This document shows positions 42,223-52,054 of a DNA stretch of 64,000 nucleotides, piece by piece. The stretch comes from Halorubrum sp. JWXQ-INN 858 (GTDB taxonomy: Archaea > Halobacteriota > Halobacteria > Halobacteriales > Haloferacaceae). The stretch lies in the NCBI RefSeq assembly GCF_009806985.1, contig NZ_WUAX01000004.1:29774-93773 (forward strand). The letters run 5' to 3'. The notes below the pieces were generated by a model. The model made no database searches, was not told the origin of the DNA, and saw only the letters and a list, made by a program, of their open reading frames with translations. The position numbers and the translations under genes were made by a program. Every line of letters begins with the position of its first letter. The first letter of the stretch is position 1.

Positions 42223-43128
42223 ATGAGCGAGGAGTTCGTACTGCTCGAGCCCGAGGACGCCCCGGGCGACGAGTGGGAGACGCTGGACGTCTCCGACACC
42301 GAGGCCGACCGGATCGCCCGCAAACAGGACCGGGAGTTCAGCGAGTTCCGCGAGCGGGTGAAAGACACCGAGCAGTTCAAGCTCCAGGAGTCGGTGTTCG
42401 ACGACGCGACGCTTGCGGCGATCTACAAGCTCGTCCAGGACGGCTACGTCGACGCCTTCGGAGGGCCGATCTCGACCGGGAAGGAGGCGAACGTCTTCGA
42501 GGCGTTCGGGGGGGAGGCCGGCGAGCGACCCGAGCCGGGGTCGGCGGCGGCCGCCGACGAGTACGGCCGGGAGGTCGCGGTGAAGGTGTACCGGATCAAC
42601 TCCTCGAACTTCCGGCAGATGCGCGACTACCTGGAGGGCGACCCGCGCTTCGAGGGGATCGCGAACGACAAGAAGGCGGTCGTGCTGGCGTGGACGCGCA
42701 AGGAGTTCGCGAACCTGAAGCGCGCCCGCAGGGCCGGCGTCCGGGTGCCGGAGCCGATCGCGGTCCAGCGGAACGTGCTCGTCATGGAGCTCGTCGGCCA
42801 CGCCGACGACCGCGCCCGGCGGCTCTCCGAGGTGACCGTGGAGAACCCGGAGACCGCCTACGAGGTCGTCCGTGAGTACATGCGCCGGCTCTTCCGGGCG
42901 GGACTGATCCACGGCGACCTCTCGGAGTACAACATGATCGTCTACGACGGCGAACTCGTCGTCATCGACCTCGGACAGGCGGTCACCGTCCACCACCCGA
43001 ACGCCGGCGAGTTCCTCGACCGCGACTGTGAGAACGTGGCGAGCTTCTTCAGCCGAGAGGGTCTCGACGTCGACGGCGACGACCTCCGCGCGTACGTCAC
43101 CGAGCCCGAGCCGGATTCGAACGAGTAG
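42223..43128 (+). CDS. rio1: RIO1-type serine protein kinase
   Basis: Atypical protein kinase of the RIO1 family (301 residues), involved in late 40S/30S ribosomal subunit maturation. The nucleotide loop is ISTGKEANVFEAFG, the catalytic Lys is in VAVKVYRINSSNFRQM, the catalytic loop is LIHGDLSEYNMIV, and the metal-binding IDxxQ motif is VVIDLGQAVTVHHP. A Gly/Glu/Ala-rich insert of about 20 residues sits within the N-lobe. TATA-like cttatacgt lies about 30 bases before the start. A KH-domain protein follows, as expected for this conserved ribosome-biogenesis pair. Confidence 0.95.
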   Translation: MSEEFVLLEPEDAPGDEWETLDVSDTEADRIARKQDREFSEFRERVKDTEQFKLQESVFDDATLAAIYKLVQDGYVDAFGGPISTGKEANVFEAFGGEAGERPEPGSAAAADEYGREVAVKVYRINSSNFRQMRDYLEGDPRFEGIANDKKAVVLAWTRKEFANLKRARRAGVRVPEPIAVQRNVLVMELVGHADDRARRLSEVTVENPETAYEVVREYMRRLFRAGLIHGDLSEYNMIVYDGELVVIDLGQAVTVHHPNAGEFLDRDCENVASFFSREGLDVDGDDLRAYVTEPEPDSNE

Positions 43129-43303
43129 GTGCCCCGTCGAGAGTGGGGAGCTTGTCGTCCCGGTCGGGGAACGTGGAGCCAACCGCCTCCCGACCGGGAT
43201 CGGCTCGTCGAGACACGGTATCGACGCGTACACGCCCGTTACACCCCGACACACCCGTCCTCGGCGGAACACGTTTAAAAGGCTCCGACGGGTAACCGGG
43301 TAC

Positions 43304-43846
43304 ATGCAACACGTGACGGTTCCGCAGGACCGGATCGGTGTCGTTATCGGTGCCGGTGGCGAGACGATGCGGGAGATCGAATCGCGGGCGAACGTGCGGC
43401 TCGACGTCGACTCCGAGAGCGGGAGCGTCACCATCGAGGACGCGGGCGATCCCGTCGCCACGATGGTCGCGCCCGACGTGATCAAGGCGATCGGCCGGGG
43501 GTTCACCCCCGAAACGGCGCTGTCGATCCTCGACCACGACCTCCGGACGTTCGACTTGATCGACCTCTCGGAACACACCCGCAACGACAACGACCTCCAG
43601 CGGAAGAAGGGTCGGATCATCGGGGAGAACGGCCGCACCCGGGAGCTCATCGAGGAGCTGTCCGGCGCGAACGTCGTCGTTTACGGTTCCACCGTCGGGG
43701 CCGTCGGCGATCCCGAGGAGCTCCAGGTGGTTCGTCGAGCGATCGGGATGCTGCTCGACGGCGCGCCCCACGGGGCCGTCTACTCGTACCTCGAACGGAA
43801 GTCGAACGAGCTGAACGACGACATCGACTTCAACGCTCCCCAGTAG
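43304..43846 (+). CDS. KH-domain RNA-binding protein (Pno1/Dim2-like)
   Basis: A 180-residue RNA-binding protein with two KH domains, the archaeal counterpart of eukaryotic Dim2/Pno1 in small-subunit ribosome assembly. The GxxG loops are visible in RIGVVIGAGGETMREIES and in KKGRIIGENGRTRELIEEL. The rest (DAGDPVATMVAPDVIKAIGR, FDLIDLSEHTRNDN) is typical of the family. A TATA box cgtttaaaag ends about 22 bases before the ATG, so it can be transcribed separately from rio1. Likely partner of RIO1 at the same pre-ribosome. Confidence 0.93.
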   Translation: MQHVTVPQDRIGVVIGAGGETMREIESRANVRLDVDSESGSVTIEDAGDPVATMVAPDVIKAIGRGFTPETALSILDHDLRTFDLIDLSEHTRNDNDLQRKKGRIIGENGRTRELIEELSGANVVVYGSTVGAVGDPEELQVVRRAIGMLLDGAPHGAVYSYLERKSNELNDDIDFNAPQ

Positions 43847-44017
43847 CGCCGATCGACGGGAACGGACCACGGCACCGCCTTCCGCGAGGCGCGCCGACGC
43901 CAAGCACGCACCCGTGATTTCGGTTCTGGAGCCCGGTATCCGGTTTCGAATCCGTACTTCCGGCTGGAGACTCGTGTGTTTCTCCGTGGGGTCGTGGTCC
44001 CGTTCGGGGAGCCGCTC

Positions 44018-44112
44018 GTGTATATAAACCCGCATGTGGTAAGTCCACACACCACTGCTCGAGGACCCCCCGTGTCGCGTTTTCGCATACAGTCAACAAA
44101 AGATTTATATAG
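44018..44112 (+). promoter_or_regulatory. Thermosome promoter region with two TATA-like boxes
   Basis: The proximal box, tttatata (44104-44111), is 26-34 bases before the thermosome ATG and gives an almost leaderless transcript. A second good box, gtatataaac (44019-44028), lies about 85 bases further upstream. Two promoters, or a regulator-binding site, would suit a heat-responsive chaperonin gene. The rest of the 291-base gap shows no gene. Confidence 0.7.
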
Positions 44113-44137
44113 AATCACAAACAATCGATGGTTGTCT

Positions 44138-45817
44138 ATGGCACAGCGACAGCGGATGGGCAATCAGCCCATGATAGTACTCTCCGAGGAGTCGCAGCGG
44201 ACCTCAGGAAAGGACGCCCAGAACATGAACATCACGGCCGGCAAGGCGGTCGCGGAGTCCGTCCGCACCACGCTCGGCCCCAAAGGGATGGACAAGATGC
44301 TCGTCGATTCGGGCGGGTCCGTCGTCGTCACGAACGACGGCGTCACCATCCTGAAGGAGATGGACATCGACCACCCTGCGGCGAACATGATCGTCGAGGT
44401 CAGCGAGACGCAGGAGGACGAGGTCGGTGACGGGACCACGTCCGCCGTCGTCGTCGCCGGCGAGCTCCTCGACCAGGCCGAAGAGCTCCTCGACCAGGAC
44501 ATCCACGCAACCACGCTCGCGCAGGGGTACCGTCAGGCCGCCGAGAAGGCCAAGGAGATCCTCGAGGACGAGGCGATCGACGTCTCGGCCGACGACCGCG
44601 ACACGCTCGTGCAGATCGCCGCCACGGCGATGACCGGTAAGGGCGCGGAGAACGCGAAGGACCTGCTGGCCGAGCTCGTCGTCGACGCGGTCATCGCCGT
44701 CGCTGACGACGACGACATCGACACGGAGAACGTCTCCGTCGAGAAGGTCGTCGGCGGCTCCATCGACGAGTCCGAGCTCGTCGAGGGCGTCATCGTCGAC
44801 AAGGAGCGCGTCGACGAGAACATGCCCTACGCGGTCGAGGACGCGAACGTCGCGCTGTTCGACGGCGCCATCGAAGTGAAGGAGACGGAGATCGACGCCG
44901 AGGTCAACGTCACCGACCCCGACCAGCTCCAGCAGTTCCTCGACCAGGAGGAGAAGCAGCTCCGCGAGATGGTCGACCAGCTCGTCGACGTCGGCGCTGA
45001 CGTGGTCTTCGTCGGCGACGGCATCGACGACATGGCCCAGCACTACCTCGCCCAGGAGGGCATCCTGGCGGTCCGCCGCACGAAGTCCGGCGACCTCAAA
45101 CGGCTCGCCCGCGCGACGGGCGGCCGCGTCGTCTCCAACCTCGACGACATCGAGGCCGACGACCTCGGCTTCGCCGGCTCCGTCGGCCAGAAGGACGTCG
45201 GCGGCGACGAGCGCATCTTCGTCGAGGACGTCGAGGAAGCCAAGTCCGTCACGCTCATCCTCCGCGGCGGCACCGAACACGTCGTCGACGAGGTCGAGCG
45301 CGCCATCGAGGACTCGCTCGGCGTCGTCCGGACCACGCTGCTCGACGGGCAGGTGCTGCCCGGCGGCGGCGCGCCCGAGACGGAACTCGCCCTCCAGCTC
45401 CGCGACTTCGCCGACTCCGTCGGCGGCCGCGAGCAGCTCGCGGTCGAGGCGTTCGCCGACGCGCTGGAAGTCATCCCGCGCACCCTCGCCGAGAACGCCG
45501 GGCTCGACCCCATCGACTCCCTCGTGGACCTCCGCTCCCGGCACGACGCCGGCGAGTTCGGTGCCGGTCTCGACGCCTACACGGGCGACGTGATCGACAT
45601 GGAGGCCGAGGGCGTCGTCGAGCCGCTCCGCGTCAAGACGCAGGCCATCGAGTCCGCCACCGAGGCGGCCGTCATGATCCTCCGCATCGACGACGTCATC
45701 GCGGCCGGCGACCTCAAGGGCGGCGGCTCCGACGACGGCGGCGACGACGAGATGCCGCCGGGCGGCGGTGGCATGGGCGGCATGGGCGGCATGGGTGGCA
45801 TGGGCGGTGCGATGTAA
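44138..45817 (+). CDS. thsA: Thermosome (group II chaperonin) subunit
   Basis: Group II chaperonin subunit (559 residues) that assembles into a double ring and folds proteins using ATP. Signature segments are [15 protein letters not shown], the ATP-site [37 protein letters not shown], and the apical [15 protein letters not shown]. The C-terminus is a flexible Gly-Gly-Met repeat tail ([11 protein letters not shown]) that lies inside the cavity. The start at 44138 ([10 protein letters not shown]) is fixed by a strong promoter. Codon use is noticeably C-ending and biased, as in a highly expressed gene. Confidence 0.97.
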   Translation: MAQRQRMGNQPMIVLSEESQRTSGKDAQNMNITAGKAVAESVRTTLGPKGMDKMLVDSGGSVVVTNDGVTILKEMDIDHPAANMIVEVSETQEDEVGDGTTSAVVVAGELLDQAEELLDQDIHATTLAQGYRQAAEKAKEILEDEAIDVSADDRDTLVQIAATAMTGKGAENAKDLLAELVVDAVIAVADDDDIDTENVSVEKVVGGSIDESELVEGVIVDKERVDENMPYAVEDANVALFDGAIEVKETEIDAEVNVTDPDQLQQFLDQEEKQLREMVDQLVDVGADVVFVGDGIDDMAQHYLAQEGILAVRRTKSGDLKRLARATGGRVVSNLDDIEADDLGFAGSVGQKDVGGDERIFVEDVEEAKSVTLILRGGTEHVVDEVERAIEDSLGVVRTTLLDGQVLPGGGAPETELALQLRDFADSVGGREQLAVEAFADALEVIPRTLAENAGLDPIDSLVDLRSRHDAGEFGAGLDAYTGDVIDMEAEGVVEPLRVKTQAIESATEAAVMILRIDDVIAAGDLKGGGSDDGGDDEMPPGGGGMGGMGGMGGMGGAM

Positions 45818-45957
45818 GCGCCGGCCAGGACACACCTACCATCCAGCCGACCGCGGATACACCGTCGAACCGTTCGACACCGAACCGTTCACCGTCGAAC
45901 CGTTCGACGCCGAACCGACGACCGACCGCCGCGTAACGGGCCAACCCGAACGCGTGC

Positions 45958-45968
45958 CGATTTTTTCA
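45958..45968 (+). terminator. T-run after the thermosome gene
   Basis: A run of six T (ccgattttttc) is unusual in this GC-rich DNA and lies 143 bases after the thermosome stop. T-runs act as archaeal terminators. The 140 bases before it hold short direct repeats of cgaaccgttcgac. Confidence 0.45.
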
Positions 45969-46093
45969 CACTGCTCCAGCGATCCGACACGATCCGGCCC
46001 GATCTGATCCGACACGATCCGATCCAACCCGAAAGCGACGCCTCCGCGGCGACGAACGGAAGCCGTTAGGTGGGCGGCGGGTCAGCGTCGCGT

Positions 46094-47404
46094 ATGGACA
46101 CGCTGTGTATCACCGGCGGACGGGTGGTTCGACCCGACGCGACCGTCGCGGAAGCGGACCTGCTCGTCGACCGGAACGCGGGCACGATACTCGAGGTCGG
46201 GACCGACCTCGACGGCGCGGCGGACGCGACGGAGACGCTCGACGCCGAGGGCTGCGTGGTGATCCCCGGGCTCGTCAACGCCCACACCCACGCCTCGATG
46301 ACGCTGTTGCGCGGCTACGCGGACGACAAGCCGCTCGGCGCGTGGCTCCGCGAGGACATCTGGCCGACGGAGGCCGAGCTCACCCCCGACGACATCGAGG
46401 CGGGGGCCGAACTCGGCGTCCTCGAGATGATCCGGTCGGGGACCACCGCGTTCGCGGACATGTACTTCTCGATGGACCGGGTCGCCGACGTCGTCGACCG
46501 CGCCGGCACCCGTGCCCGGCTGGGCCACGGCGCGGTGACCGTCGGCAAGGACGCGGATGCGGCGCGCGCCGATGTCGAAGAGAGCGTCGCGGTCGCGGCC
46601 GACCTCGACGGCGCGGCCGACGGCCGGGTCCGGACCGCGTTCATGCCCCACTCGCTGACGACGGTTGACGAGCCGTACCTCCGGGAAGGGATCGAGCTCG
46701 CCGCCGAGGCGGGGGTCCCGGTTCACCTCCACGCGAACGAGACGGTCGACGAGGTCGGCCCGATCGTCGAGGAGCGCGACCAGCGCCCGATCGAGTACGC
46801 GGAGGGGCTCGGCGCGCTCGGCGAGGGGAACTTCTTCGCCCACGGGGTCCACCTCGACGGGACCGAGATCGATCGGCTCGCGGAGACGGGGACGGCGATC
46901 GTCCACTGTCCGGCCTCGAACATGAAGCTCGCGAGCGGGATGGCCCCGGTCCAACGGCTCCACGACGCGGGCGTCACGGTCGCGCTCGGCACGGACGGGG
47001 CCGCCTCGAACAACGACCTCGACCTGTTCGACGAGATGCGAGACGCCGCGATGGTCGGGAAGCTCGCCGCGAACGATGCGGCCGCGGTGCCCGCGGAGGC
47101 CGTCCTGGAGATGGCGACCGCCGCGGGCGCGGACGCGATCGGCCTCCCGGGCGGTCGCATCGAGCCGGGAGCCGCCGCCGACCTCGCGGTCGTCGACCTC
47201 GACGCGCCGCACCTGACGCCCGTCCACGACGTCGTTTCCCACCTCGTGTACGCGGCCCACGGGAGCGACGTGCGCCACACGGTCTGTGACGGCCGGGTCC
47301 TCATGCGCGACCGCGAGGTGCTGACGCTGGACGCCGACGCGGTCCAAACGCGGGCCGCGGCCGCCGCACGCGACCTGGTCGCGCGCGCGGAAGCCGCGGA
47401 GTGA
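46094..47404 (+). CDS. Amidohydrolase/adenosine-type deaminase (5'-deoxyadenosine or MTA/SAH deaminase family)
   Basis: Metal-dependent deaminase of the amidohydrolase superfamily (436 residues). The metal motif is VNAHTHASMTLLRGYADD, then the long LGAWLREDIWPTEAEL, HLHANETVDEV, HCPASNMKLASGMAPV and LGTDGAASNNDLDLFDEM, the set seen in 5-methylthioadenosine / S-adenosylhomocysteine deaminases and archaeal DadD. It would convert such nucleosides to their inosine forms during purine and methionine salvage. The ATG at 46094 is preferred over one eight codons earlier. No operon partner. Confidence 0.9.
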   Translation: MDTLCITGGRVVRPDATVAEADLLVDRNAGTILEVGTDLDGAADATETLDAEGCVVIPGLVNAHTHASMTLLRGYADDKPLGAWLREDIWPTEAELTPDDIEAGAELGVLEMIRSGTTAFADMYFSMDRVADVVDRAGTRARLGHGAVTVGKDADAARADVEESVAVAADLDGAADGRVRTAFMPHSLTTVDEPYLREGIELAAEAGVPVHLHANETVDEVGPIVEERDQRPIEYAEGLGALGEGNFFAHGVHLDGTEIDRLAETGTAIVHCPASNMKLASGMAPVQRLHDAGVTVALGTDGAASNNDLDLFDEMRDAAMVGKLAANDAAAVPAEAVLEMATAAGADAIGLPGGRIEPGAAADLAVVDLDAPHLTPVHDVVSHLVYAAHGSDVRHTVCDGRVLMRDREVLTLDADAVQTRAAAAARDLVARAEAAE

Positions 47405-47559
47405 CCGCGAGCGAACGGACCGAAGCCGCGGTCCGAGGCGACCCCAATCGACTACAAACCGGCACCGAACCGGCCACAAACCGACCACAAACCGGGACGA
47501 ATCCGGCTTAACGGAGTTCCCTTTTTACGTGGTGTCCGCTCCGGAGTCCATCCGTAACG

Positions 47560-48819
47560 ATGAGTACACGTATCCTACACCTGCTGTTGATAGCGGTCGT
47601 CGCGATCGGGGCCGTCGCCGGGGTGGCGGCGGCCGACGGTGACCTCACGGTCGAGGTGAGCGACACCGACGCCGAACCGACGGTGACCGTCACCGCGAAC
47701 GACACCGCCGTCGAGAACGCCACGGTCACGGTCGAGCCGAACGACGAGAACGCCACGTACGTCGGCACGGGCGAGTACGAGACGGACGCGAACGGGACCG
47801 TCCATCTCCCCGCCGCCGAGACGAACGTCACGGTCGACGTGACCGCGACGCACGGAGACGAGACCTCGACCGTCGAGGTCGATCTCGAGGGAACGACCTC
47901 CGAGGACTCCGGCCTCGCCGTCGAGGTGAGCGACACCGACGCCGAGCCGACGGTGACCGTCACCGCGAACGACACCGCCGTCGAGAACGCCACGGTGACC
48001 GTCGCGATCGCCGAGGAGTGGAACGGGAACGGGACGAACACCACCGAGACGAACGAGACGGACGAGACGAACGAGACGAACGAGACGGACGAGACGGGCG
48101 AGACGAACAAGACGAACGAGACGGACGAGACGGACGCGACTGATGGAAACGTCACGTACGTCGGCGCGGGCGAGTACGTGACGGATGCGAACGGGACCGT
48201 CCACCTCCCCGCCGCCGAGACGAACGTCACGGTCGACGTGACCGCGGCCTCCGGGAACGAGACGGCGACCACGACCGCGACGTTGACCGCCGTGGACGCG
48301 GTCGACGACGAAGCCGACGACGCGGACGAACGGGTGCCGTTCGGCCAGCAGGTCCGCGCGTTCATCGCGAGCCTGAGCGACCGAACCGCCGGCTCCGGCG
48401 GCATCGGCGGGGCCGTCTCCGAGTTCGTGACGAGCAACAACCCGGGTAACGCGCCGGACCACGCCGGGGGCCCGAGCGAAACGCCCGCGAACGCGACCGA
48501 CCGACCCGGAAACGCCGGAAACGACGATCGGCAGGGGCCGCCCAGCCACGCTGGAGGCGACGACCGACAGGGACCGCCCAGCCACGCCGGCGGCCCGAGC
48601 GACGCGAGCGATGATGCCGACAACGGCAGCGATGATGCCGACAACGGCAGCGATGATGCCGACAACGGCAGCGACGATGCCGACAACGGCAGCGACGATG
48701 CCGACAACGGCAGCGACGAGGACGGTGACGAAACCCGTTCGGACGACGGGGAAGACGCTGACGACGGATCCAGTGCGCCCGGCAACTCGGGGAGCGCTCC
48801 GGGACAGGGGCCGCCCTAG
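47560..48819 (+). CDS. Secreted repeat-rich surface protein
   Basis: An exported protein of 419 residues. A Sec-type signal peptide (HLLLIAVVAIGAVAGVAAA) begins it. The segment VEVSDTDAEPTVTVTANDTA then occurs twice (about 28-47 and 124-143), each followed by a related region with GTVHLPAAETNVTVDVT, indicating two duplicated beta-sandwich modules. A Thr/Asn/Glu linker (NETDETNETNETDETGETNK) and many N-x-T sites suggest glycosylation. The C-terminus has GPPSHAGG repeats, then five copies of DDADNGS and an acidic Pro/Gly tail. No membrane anchor or PGF signal is seen. It may be shed or held in the S-layer by charge. Confidence 0.82.
   Translation: MSTRILHLLLIAVVAIGAVAGVAAADGDLTVEVSDTDAEPTVTVTANDTAVENATVTVEPNDENATYVGTGEYETDANGTVHLPAAETNVTVDVTATHGDETSTVEVDLEGTTSEDSGLAVEVSDTDAEPTVTVTANDTAVENATVTVAIAEEWNGNGTNTTETNETDETNETNETDETGETNKTNETDETDATDGNVTYVGAGEYVTDANGTVHLPAAETNVTVDVTAASGNETATTTATLTAVDAVDDEADDADERVPFGQQVRAFIASLSDRTAGSGGIGGAVSEFVTSNNPGNAPDHAGGPSETPANATDRPGNAGNDDRQGPPSHAGGDDRQGPPSHAGGPSDASDDADNGSDDADNGSDDADNGSDDADNGSDDADNGSDEDGDETRSDDGEDADDGSSAPGNSGSAPGQGPP
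48610..48714. repeat. 21-base tandem repeat inside the surface protein gene
   Basis: Five head-to-tail copies of gatgatgccgacaacggcag+c (the last two with gacgat at the start) encode DDADNGS repeats. The near-identity of synonymous positions points to recent expansion. Confidence 0.93.
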
Positions 48820-48835
48820 GACGGCGCGAGCAGAC

Positions 48836-48886
48836 GACTCTTCTGAACGGGCGATTCTTCTGAACGGGCGATTCTTTTGAACGGGC
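48836..48886. repeat. 17-base tandem repeat downstream of the surface protein
   Basis: Three copies of a 17-base unit close to gattcttctgaacgggc (48836, 48853, 48870), followed by a partial copy, lie between the surface protein gene and the convergent C45-family gene. Confidence 0.88.
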
Positions 48887-48915
48887 GACTCTCTTGAGTC
48901 GATTCGCGACTACGG

Positions 48916-50076
48916 TCAGGCCGCCAGCTCGTACGTCTCGTACTCGCCGCCACAGGGCGGGCCGCGGACGGCGTGGATCCGTCGACCGTCGAGGTCGATG
49001 ACGAGGCTCGCGTTGGTCTGCCCGTACTCCTCCTCGGGCAGGCTCTCGTCGACGTGGCTGCAGACGCTGGACGGGCGGCCGAAGTGGTCGCGAAGGCCCG
49101 CCTGGATCCCGGCGACGGTGACGCCGCCGTCGTCGCGCTCGGCCGTGAGGTGCCGGCGGAGCCGGGCGGCACGGTACATCGTGCTCGGCCCACGCCCCTC
49201 GGTGAGGCTCTCGATCCCGTCGTCGACGAAGTGGTTCGAGTGGGTGAGGATCCCGTTTGTCGGGTTGAGGTGTGCGAATCGTTCGGGGGCGGTTTCGAGG
49301 TCGATCACCTCGCCGCCGCCCGCGCGGCTCCCGCCCTGACCGACCCCGTCGGCCGAACCGAGCATGAAGTTCGCCGAGGCGGGGCGGTGCGTCTCGACGA
49401 TGGGTGCCATCGCCTCGTCGAGCCGCTCGGCGTCCATCACCTCACGACACCGAACGTGGATCGGTTTTCGGAACGGGTTCGCGCCGTCGCGGGGCGACGT
49501 GAGGCCGTTGATCCCCATCCCGATCCCGTGCTCGTTGACGCCGGCCTTGCCCCCGACGATGCCCGCCTCCGTGAAGACCAGGTGATCCGGGGCGTCCGGC
49601 CGGCGGACGCGCGCGAGCACGATCGTCTCCGCGATCGGGGCCAGCCAGTCCCAGTTCTGTCCGACGTACGTCCGCCCGTCCGCGCTCGCCGACGGGAGCA
49701 CCCCGAAGCTCGTGCAGCCGTCGACGCCCGCATCGGCGACGCTCGCCTCGCCCGCGGCCCGCCGTTCGGTGCGTTCCTTCCAGGCGGTGTAGATCACCTC
49801 GTAGCGGACGTTCAACAGCGCGACGTCGGTGAGGGGGAGACCGCTCCCCTCGGCGACGCCGCGCATCTCGGCGGCGTACGCCTCGTTGACGGACTCGATC
49901 AGCGGGACGAACTCGTCCGCCTGCTCGCGAGCGGTGTCGGCGGCGACGCCCTCGTGGGCGAACCGCGTCAGGTACGTCTCCACGTTCGCGGCGATCTCGT
50001 CGGCGAGCGCCTCGCCGTGGGCTACGCCGCGTTCCCGCGGCGACCCCGACAGCTCGATGACGTCAAACGTAGTCAT
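48916..50076 (-). CDS. C45 family autoproteolytic acyltransferase/hydrolase
   Basis: A 386-residue N-terminal-nucleophile-type protein resembling acyl-CoA:6-aminopenicillanate acyltransferase and related C45 hydrolases. The likely nucleophile is Cys121 in GVDGCTSFGVLPSA, which would be exposed by self-cleavage after Gly120. Other family features are GQNWDWLAPI, AGIVGGKAGVNEHGIGMGIN, and THSNHFVDDG with the oxyanion-site Asn. The start at 50076 has a TATA-like cttaagtcg about 22 bases upstream. In bacteria such enzymes act on amide or peptide-like compounds; the substrate here is unknown. Confidence 0.85.
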   Translation of the reverse strand: MTTFDVIELSGSPRERGVAHGEALADEIAANVETYLTRFAHEGVAADTAREQADEFVPLIESVNEAYAAEMRGVAEGSGLPLTDVALLNVRYEVIYTAWKERTERRAAGEASVADAGVDGCTSFGVLPSASADGRTYVGQNWDWLAPIAETIVLARVRRPDAPDHLVFTEAGIVGGKAGVNEHGIGMGINGLTSPRDGANPFRKPIHVRCREVMDAERLDEAMAPIVETHRPASANFMLGSADGVGQGGSRAGGGEVIDLETAPERFAHLNPTNGILTHSNHFVDDGIESLTEGRGPSTMYRAARLRRHLTAERDDGGVTVAGIQAGLRDHFGRPSSVCSHVDESLPEEEYGQTNASLVIDLDGRRIHAVRGPPCGGEYETYELAA

Positions 50077-50145
50077 GCATGTCGATCGCACGCATGCGAC
50101 TTAAGCCGTCGGTCGAACCACGGTTCTGCCGGTTCGAGGGTCGAC

Positions 50146-50199
50146 GGCGGTGTCGGCGACGGTGTCGGCGGCGGTGTCGGCGGTGTCGGCGGTGTCGGC
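50146..50199. repeat. Short ggtgtcggc tandem repeat
   Basis: Five or six copies of ggtgtcggc with three-base spacers in some copies fill part of the 297-base gap between the C45 gene and the protease gene. Nothing else in the gap looks coding; a TATA box ends it. Confidence 0.8.
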
Positions 50200-50348
50200 T
50201 CAAGCCCCGTCGTCGGTGTCGACGACGACGTGGAAACCGTCGCGATGACGGGTCGGGAACGGAACCGCCCGTCGGAAGCGACTGGTTAGCGACCGGTACG
50301 GACGGGATGTTCGCGACGCGGTCGCGATACGACCCCCATTACAATCGG

Positions 50349-50358
50349 ACATAAAAAC
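50349..50358 (+). promoter_or_regulatory. TATA box of the subtilisin-like protease
   Basis: The sequence acataaaaac is centred about 21-25 bases before the protease ATG at 50374, giving a near-leaderless transcript. Confidence 0.55.
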
Positions 50359-50373
50359 GATCCGAGGTGTGTC

Positions 50374-52053
50374 ATGACCAACCCACAGATCGTGTCGGCG
50401 GAGGGATCGAAGGGCGCGGGCGCGACGGCCCGATCGTCGACCACGACGGCCGAGTCGCCGACCACGACGGTCAACAGGCGACAGGCGCTTCGGGTGATCG
50501 GGGCGGGCGGCGTGCTCGCCGCCATCGGCGTGGCCAACGGGTCCGCGACGGTGGCGGACGGGGAACGGGCCGAAGCGGGACCCGAACGCGGGGACGGCGA
50601 ACACGACCGTTCGAGACGGCGAGAAGTCCTCGTCGGCGTGTCGGCGACCGACGAGAGCCCGGGGGAAGCGATAGCGGGCGCGCTGCCGGAGGCCGCCACG
50701 GTCGTCCACGAGAACGGGGAGATCCACTACGCGACCGTCGCGTTCGACGCGGACGCGCCGCCCGGCGCGGTCGCGGCCTTCCTCGACGAGGTGATCGAGG
50801 TCCCGGTGGTGAAGTACGCCGAGCGGAACCATACCCTGCACGCGGCGTACGTACCGGACGATCCCGGGTTCGAGGACCAGTACGCGCCGGCGATGGTGAA
50901 CGCGCCCGACGCGTGGGACGTCACCCTCGGGAGCCGTGACGTCACGGTCGCGATCCTCGACTCCGGCGTCGAGTACGACCACGAGGACCTCGTCGACGCG
51001 TTCACCGACGATCCGGGGTTCGACTTCGTGACCGGCGGGCCGGATCCCGCCCCTCCAGATCCCGAGATCGACCACCACGGGACACACGTCGCGGGGATCG
51101 CTGCGGCCGGGCTCGACAACGGCGTCGGGATCGCGGGAACGTCGAACAGCACGCTGCTGGCGGGTCGGGTCCTCGACAGCAGCGGCCTGGGGATGACCGC
51201 CGACATCGCGGACGGGATCGCGTGGGCCGCCGCCCGCGGGGCCGACGTCATCAACCTCTCGCTGGGCGGGATCGAACCGAGTAGAACGCTGCAGAACGCG
51301 GTCTCGTTCGCGTATCACTCCGGTTCGTTCCTCGTCGCCACCGCCGGCAACGAGGGGCGACCGGGGGTCGAGTATCCCGCCGCCTACCCGGAGGTGTTCG
51401 CGGTGTCCGCGCTCGACGAGACCGCGAACCTGGCGTGGTACTCCAGCTTCGGGGATCGCGTCGACGTCGCCGCCCCCGGATCGAACGTCCTCTCGACGGT
51501 GCCGACCGTCAGCGGCTCTTACGCCGAACAGTCGGGGACCTCCATGGCGGCCCCCCTCGTGGCCGGGATCGCCGCCCTCACTCTCACCGAGTACGACCTC
51601 TCTGTCGAACGGCTCCGGACACACCTCCGGGACACGGCGGTCGACGTCGGGCTTCCGCGCGAACAGCAGGGCGTCGGACGGGTCGACGCCGGACGGGCCG
51701 TCACGACGCCGCCCGAAGACGGCGTCGGCTGTGCGATCGTCAACCAAGGGCTCGGGGAGGGGTTCCTCGAGGAGAGGGACACGTCGTGCTGGCGGTACGA
51801 CACCGTGTCCGAGTCGCCGTGTCGGGTCCTCGTCGATCTGGATGGGCCGTCCCGAACCGATTTCGACCTCTACGTGAACACCGGGACCGAGCGCTGTCCG
51901 TTCCCCGATGACAGTACGCATCGCTCGGTGACGCTCGACAGCCAGGAACACGTCGCCGTCGACGAGCCCGACCCGTCGACCCCCCTCCTGGCGACCGTCC
52001 TCGCGTACCGGGGCTCCGGACCGTACGCCGTCACGTTCACCGAATATGCGTGA
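50374..52053 (+). CDS. Tat-exported subtilisin-like serine protease (halolysin type)
   Basis: A 559-residue S8 protease with a twin-arginine signal (NRRQALRVIGAGGVLAAIG, Arg35-Arg36). A propeptide of I9-like type spans about 85-155. The catalytic triad is Asp196 in VAILDSGVEYDHEDL, His235 in DHHGTHVAGIAAAG and Ser390 in SGTSMAAPLVAGIAAL; the oxyanion Asn is in ATAGNEGRPG. About 125 residues follow, with Cys pairs and a PPC-like beta domain (SRTDFDLYVNTG). It is secreted folded through Tat, like other halolysins. A BsuPI-like inhibitor gene follows on the same strand 162 bases later. Confidence 0.93.
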   Translation: MTNPQIVSAEGSKGAGATARSSTTTAESPTTTVNRRQALRVIGAGGVLAAIGVANGSATVADGERAEAGPERGDGEHDRSRRREVLVGVSATDESPGEAIAGALPEAATVVHENGEIHYATVAFDADAPPGAVAAFLDEVIEVPVVKYAERNHTLHAAYVPDDPGFEDQYAPAMVNAPDAWDVTLGSRDVTVAILDSGVEYDHEDLVDAFTDDPGFDFVTGGPDPAPPDPEIDHHGTHVAGIAAAGLDNGVGIAGTSNSTLLAGRVLDSSGLGMTADIADGIAWAAARGADVINLSLGGIEPSRTLQNAVSFAYHSGSFLVATAGNEGRPGVEYPAAYPEVFAVSALDETANLAWYSSFGDRVDVAAPGSNVLSTVPTVSGSYAEQSGTSMAAPLVAGIAALTLTEYDLSVERLRTHLRDTAVDVGLPREQQGVGRVDAGRAVTTPPEDGVGCAIVNQGLGEGFLEERDTSCWRYDTVSESPCRVLVDLDGPSRTDFDLYVNTGTERCPFPDDSTHRSVTLDSQEHVAVDEPDPSTPLLATVLAYRGSGPYAVTFTEYA

Positions 52054-52054
52054 T

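Noticed and set aside
44204..45835. A 543-codon minus-strand open frame opposite the thermosome gene
   Set aside because: An antisense artefact of the strong codon bias of a highly expressed gene; no start signal and no recognisable domain.
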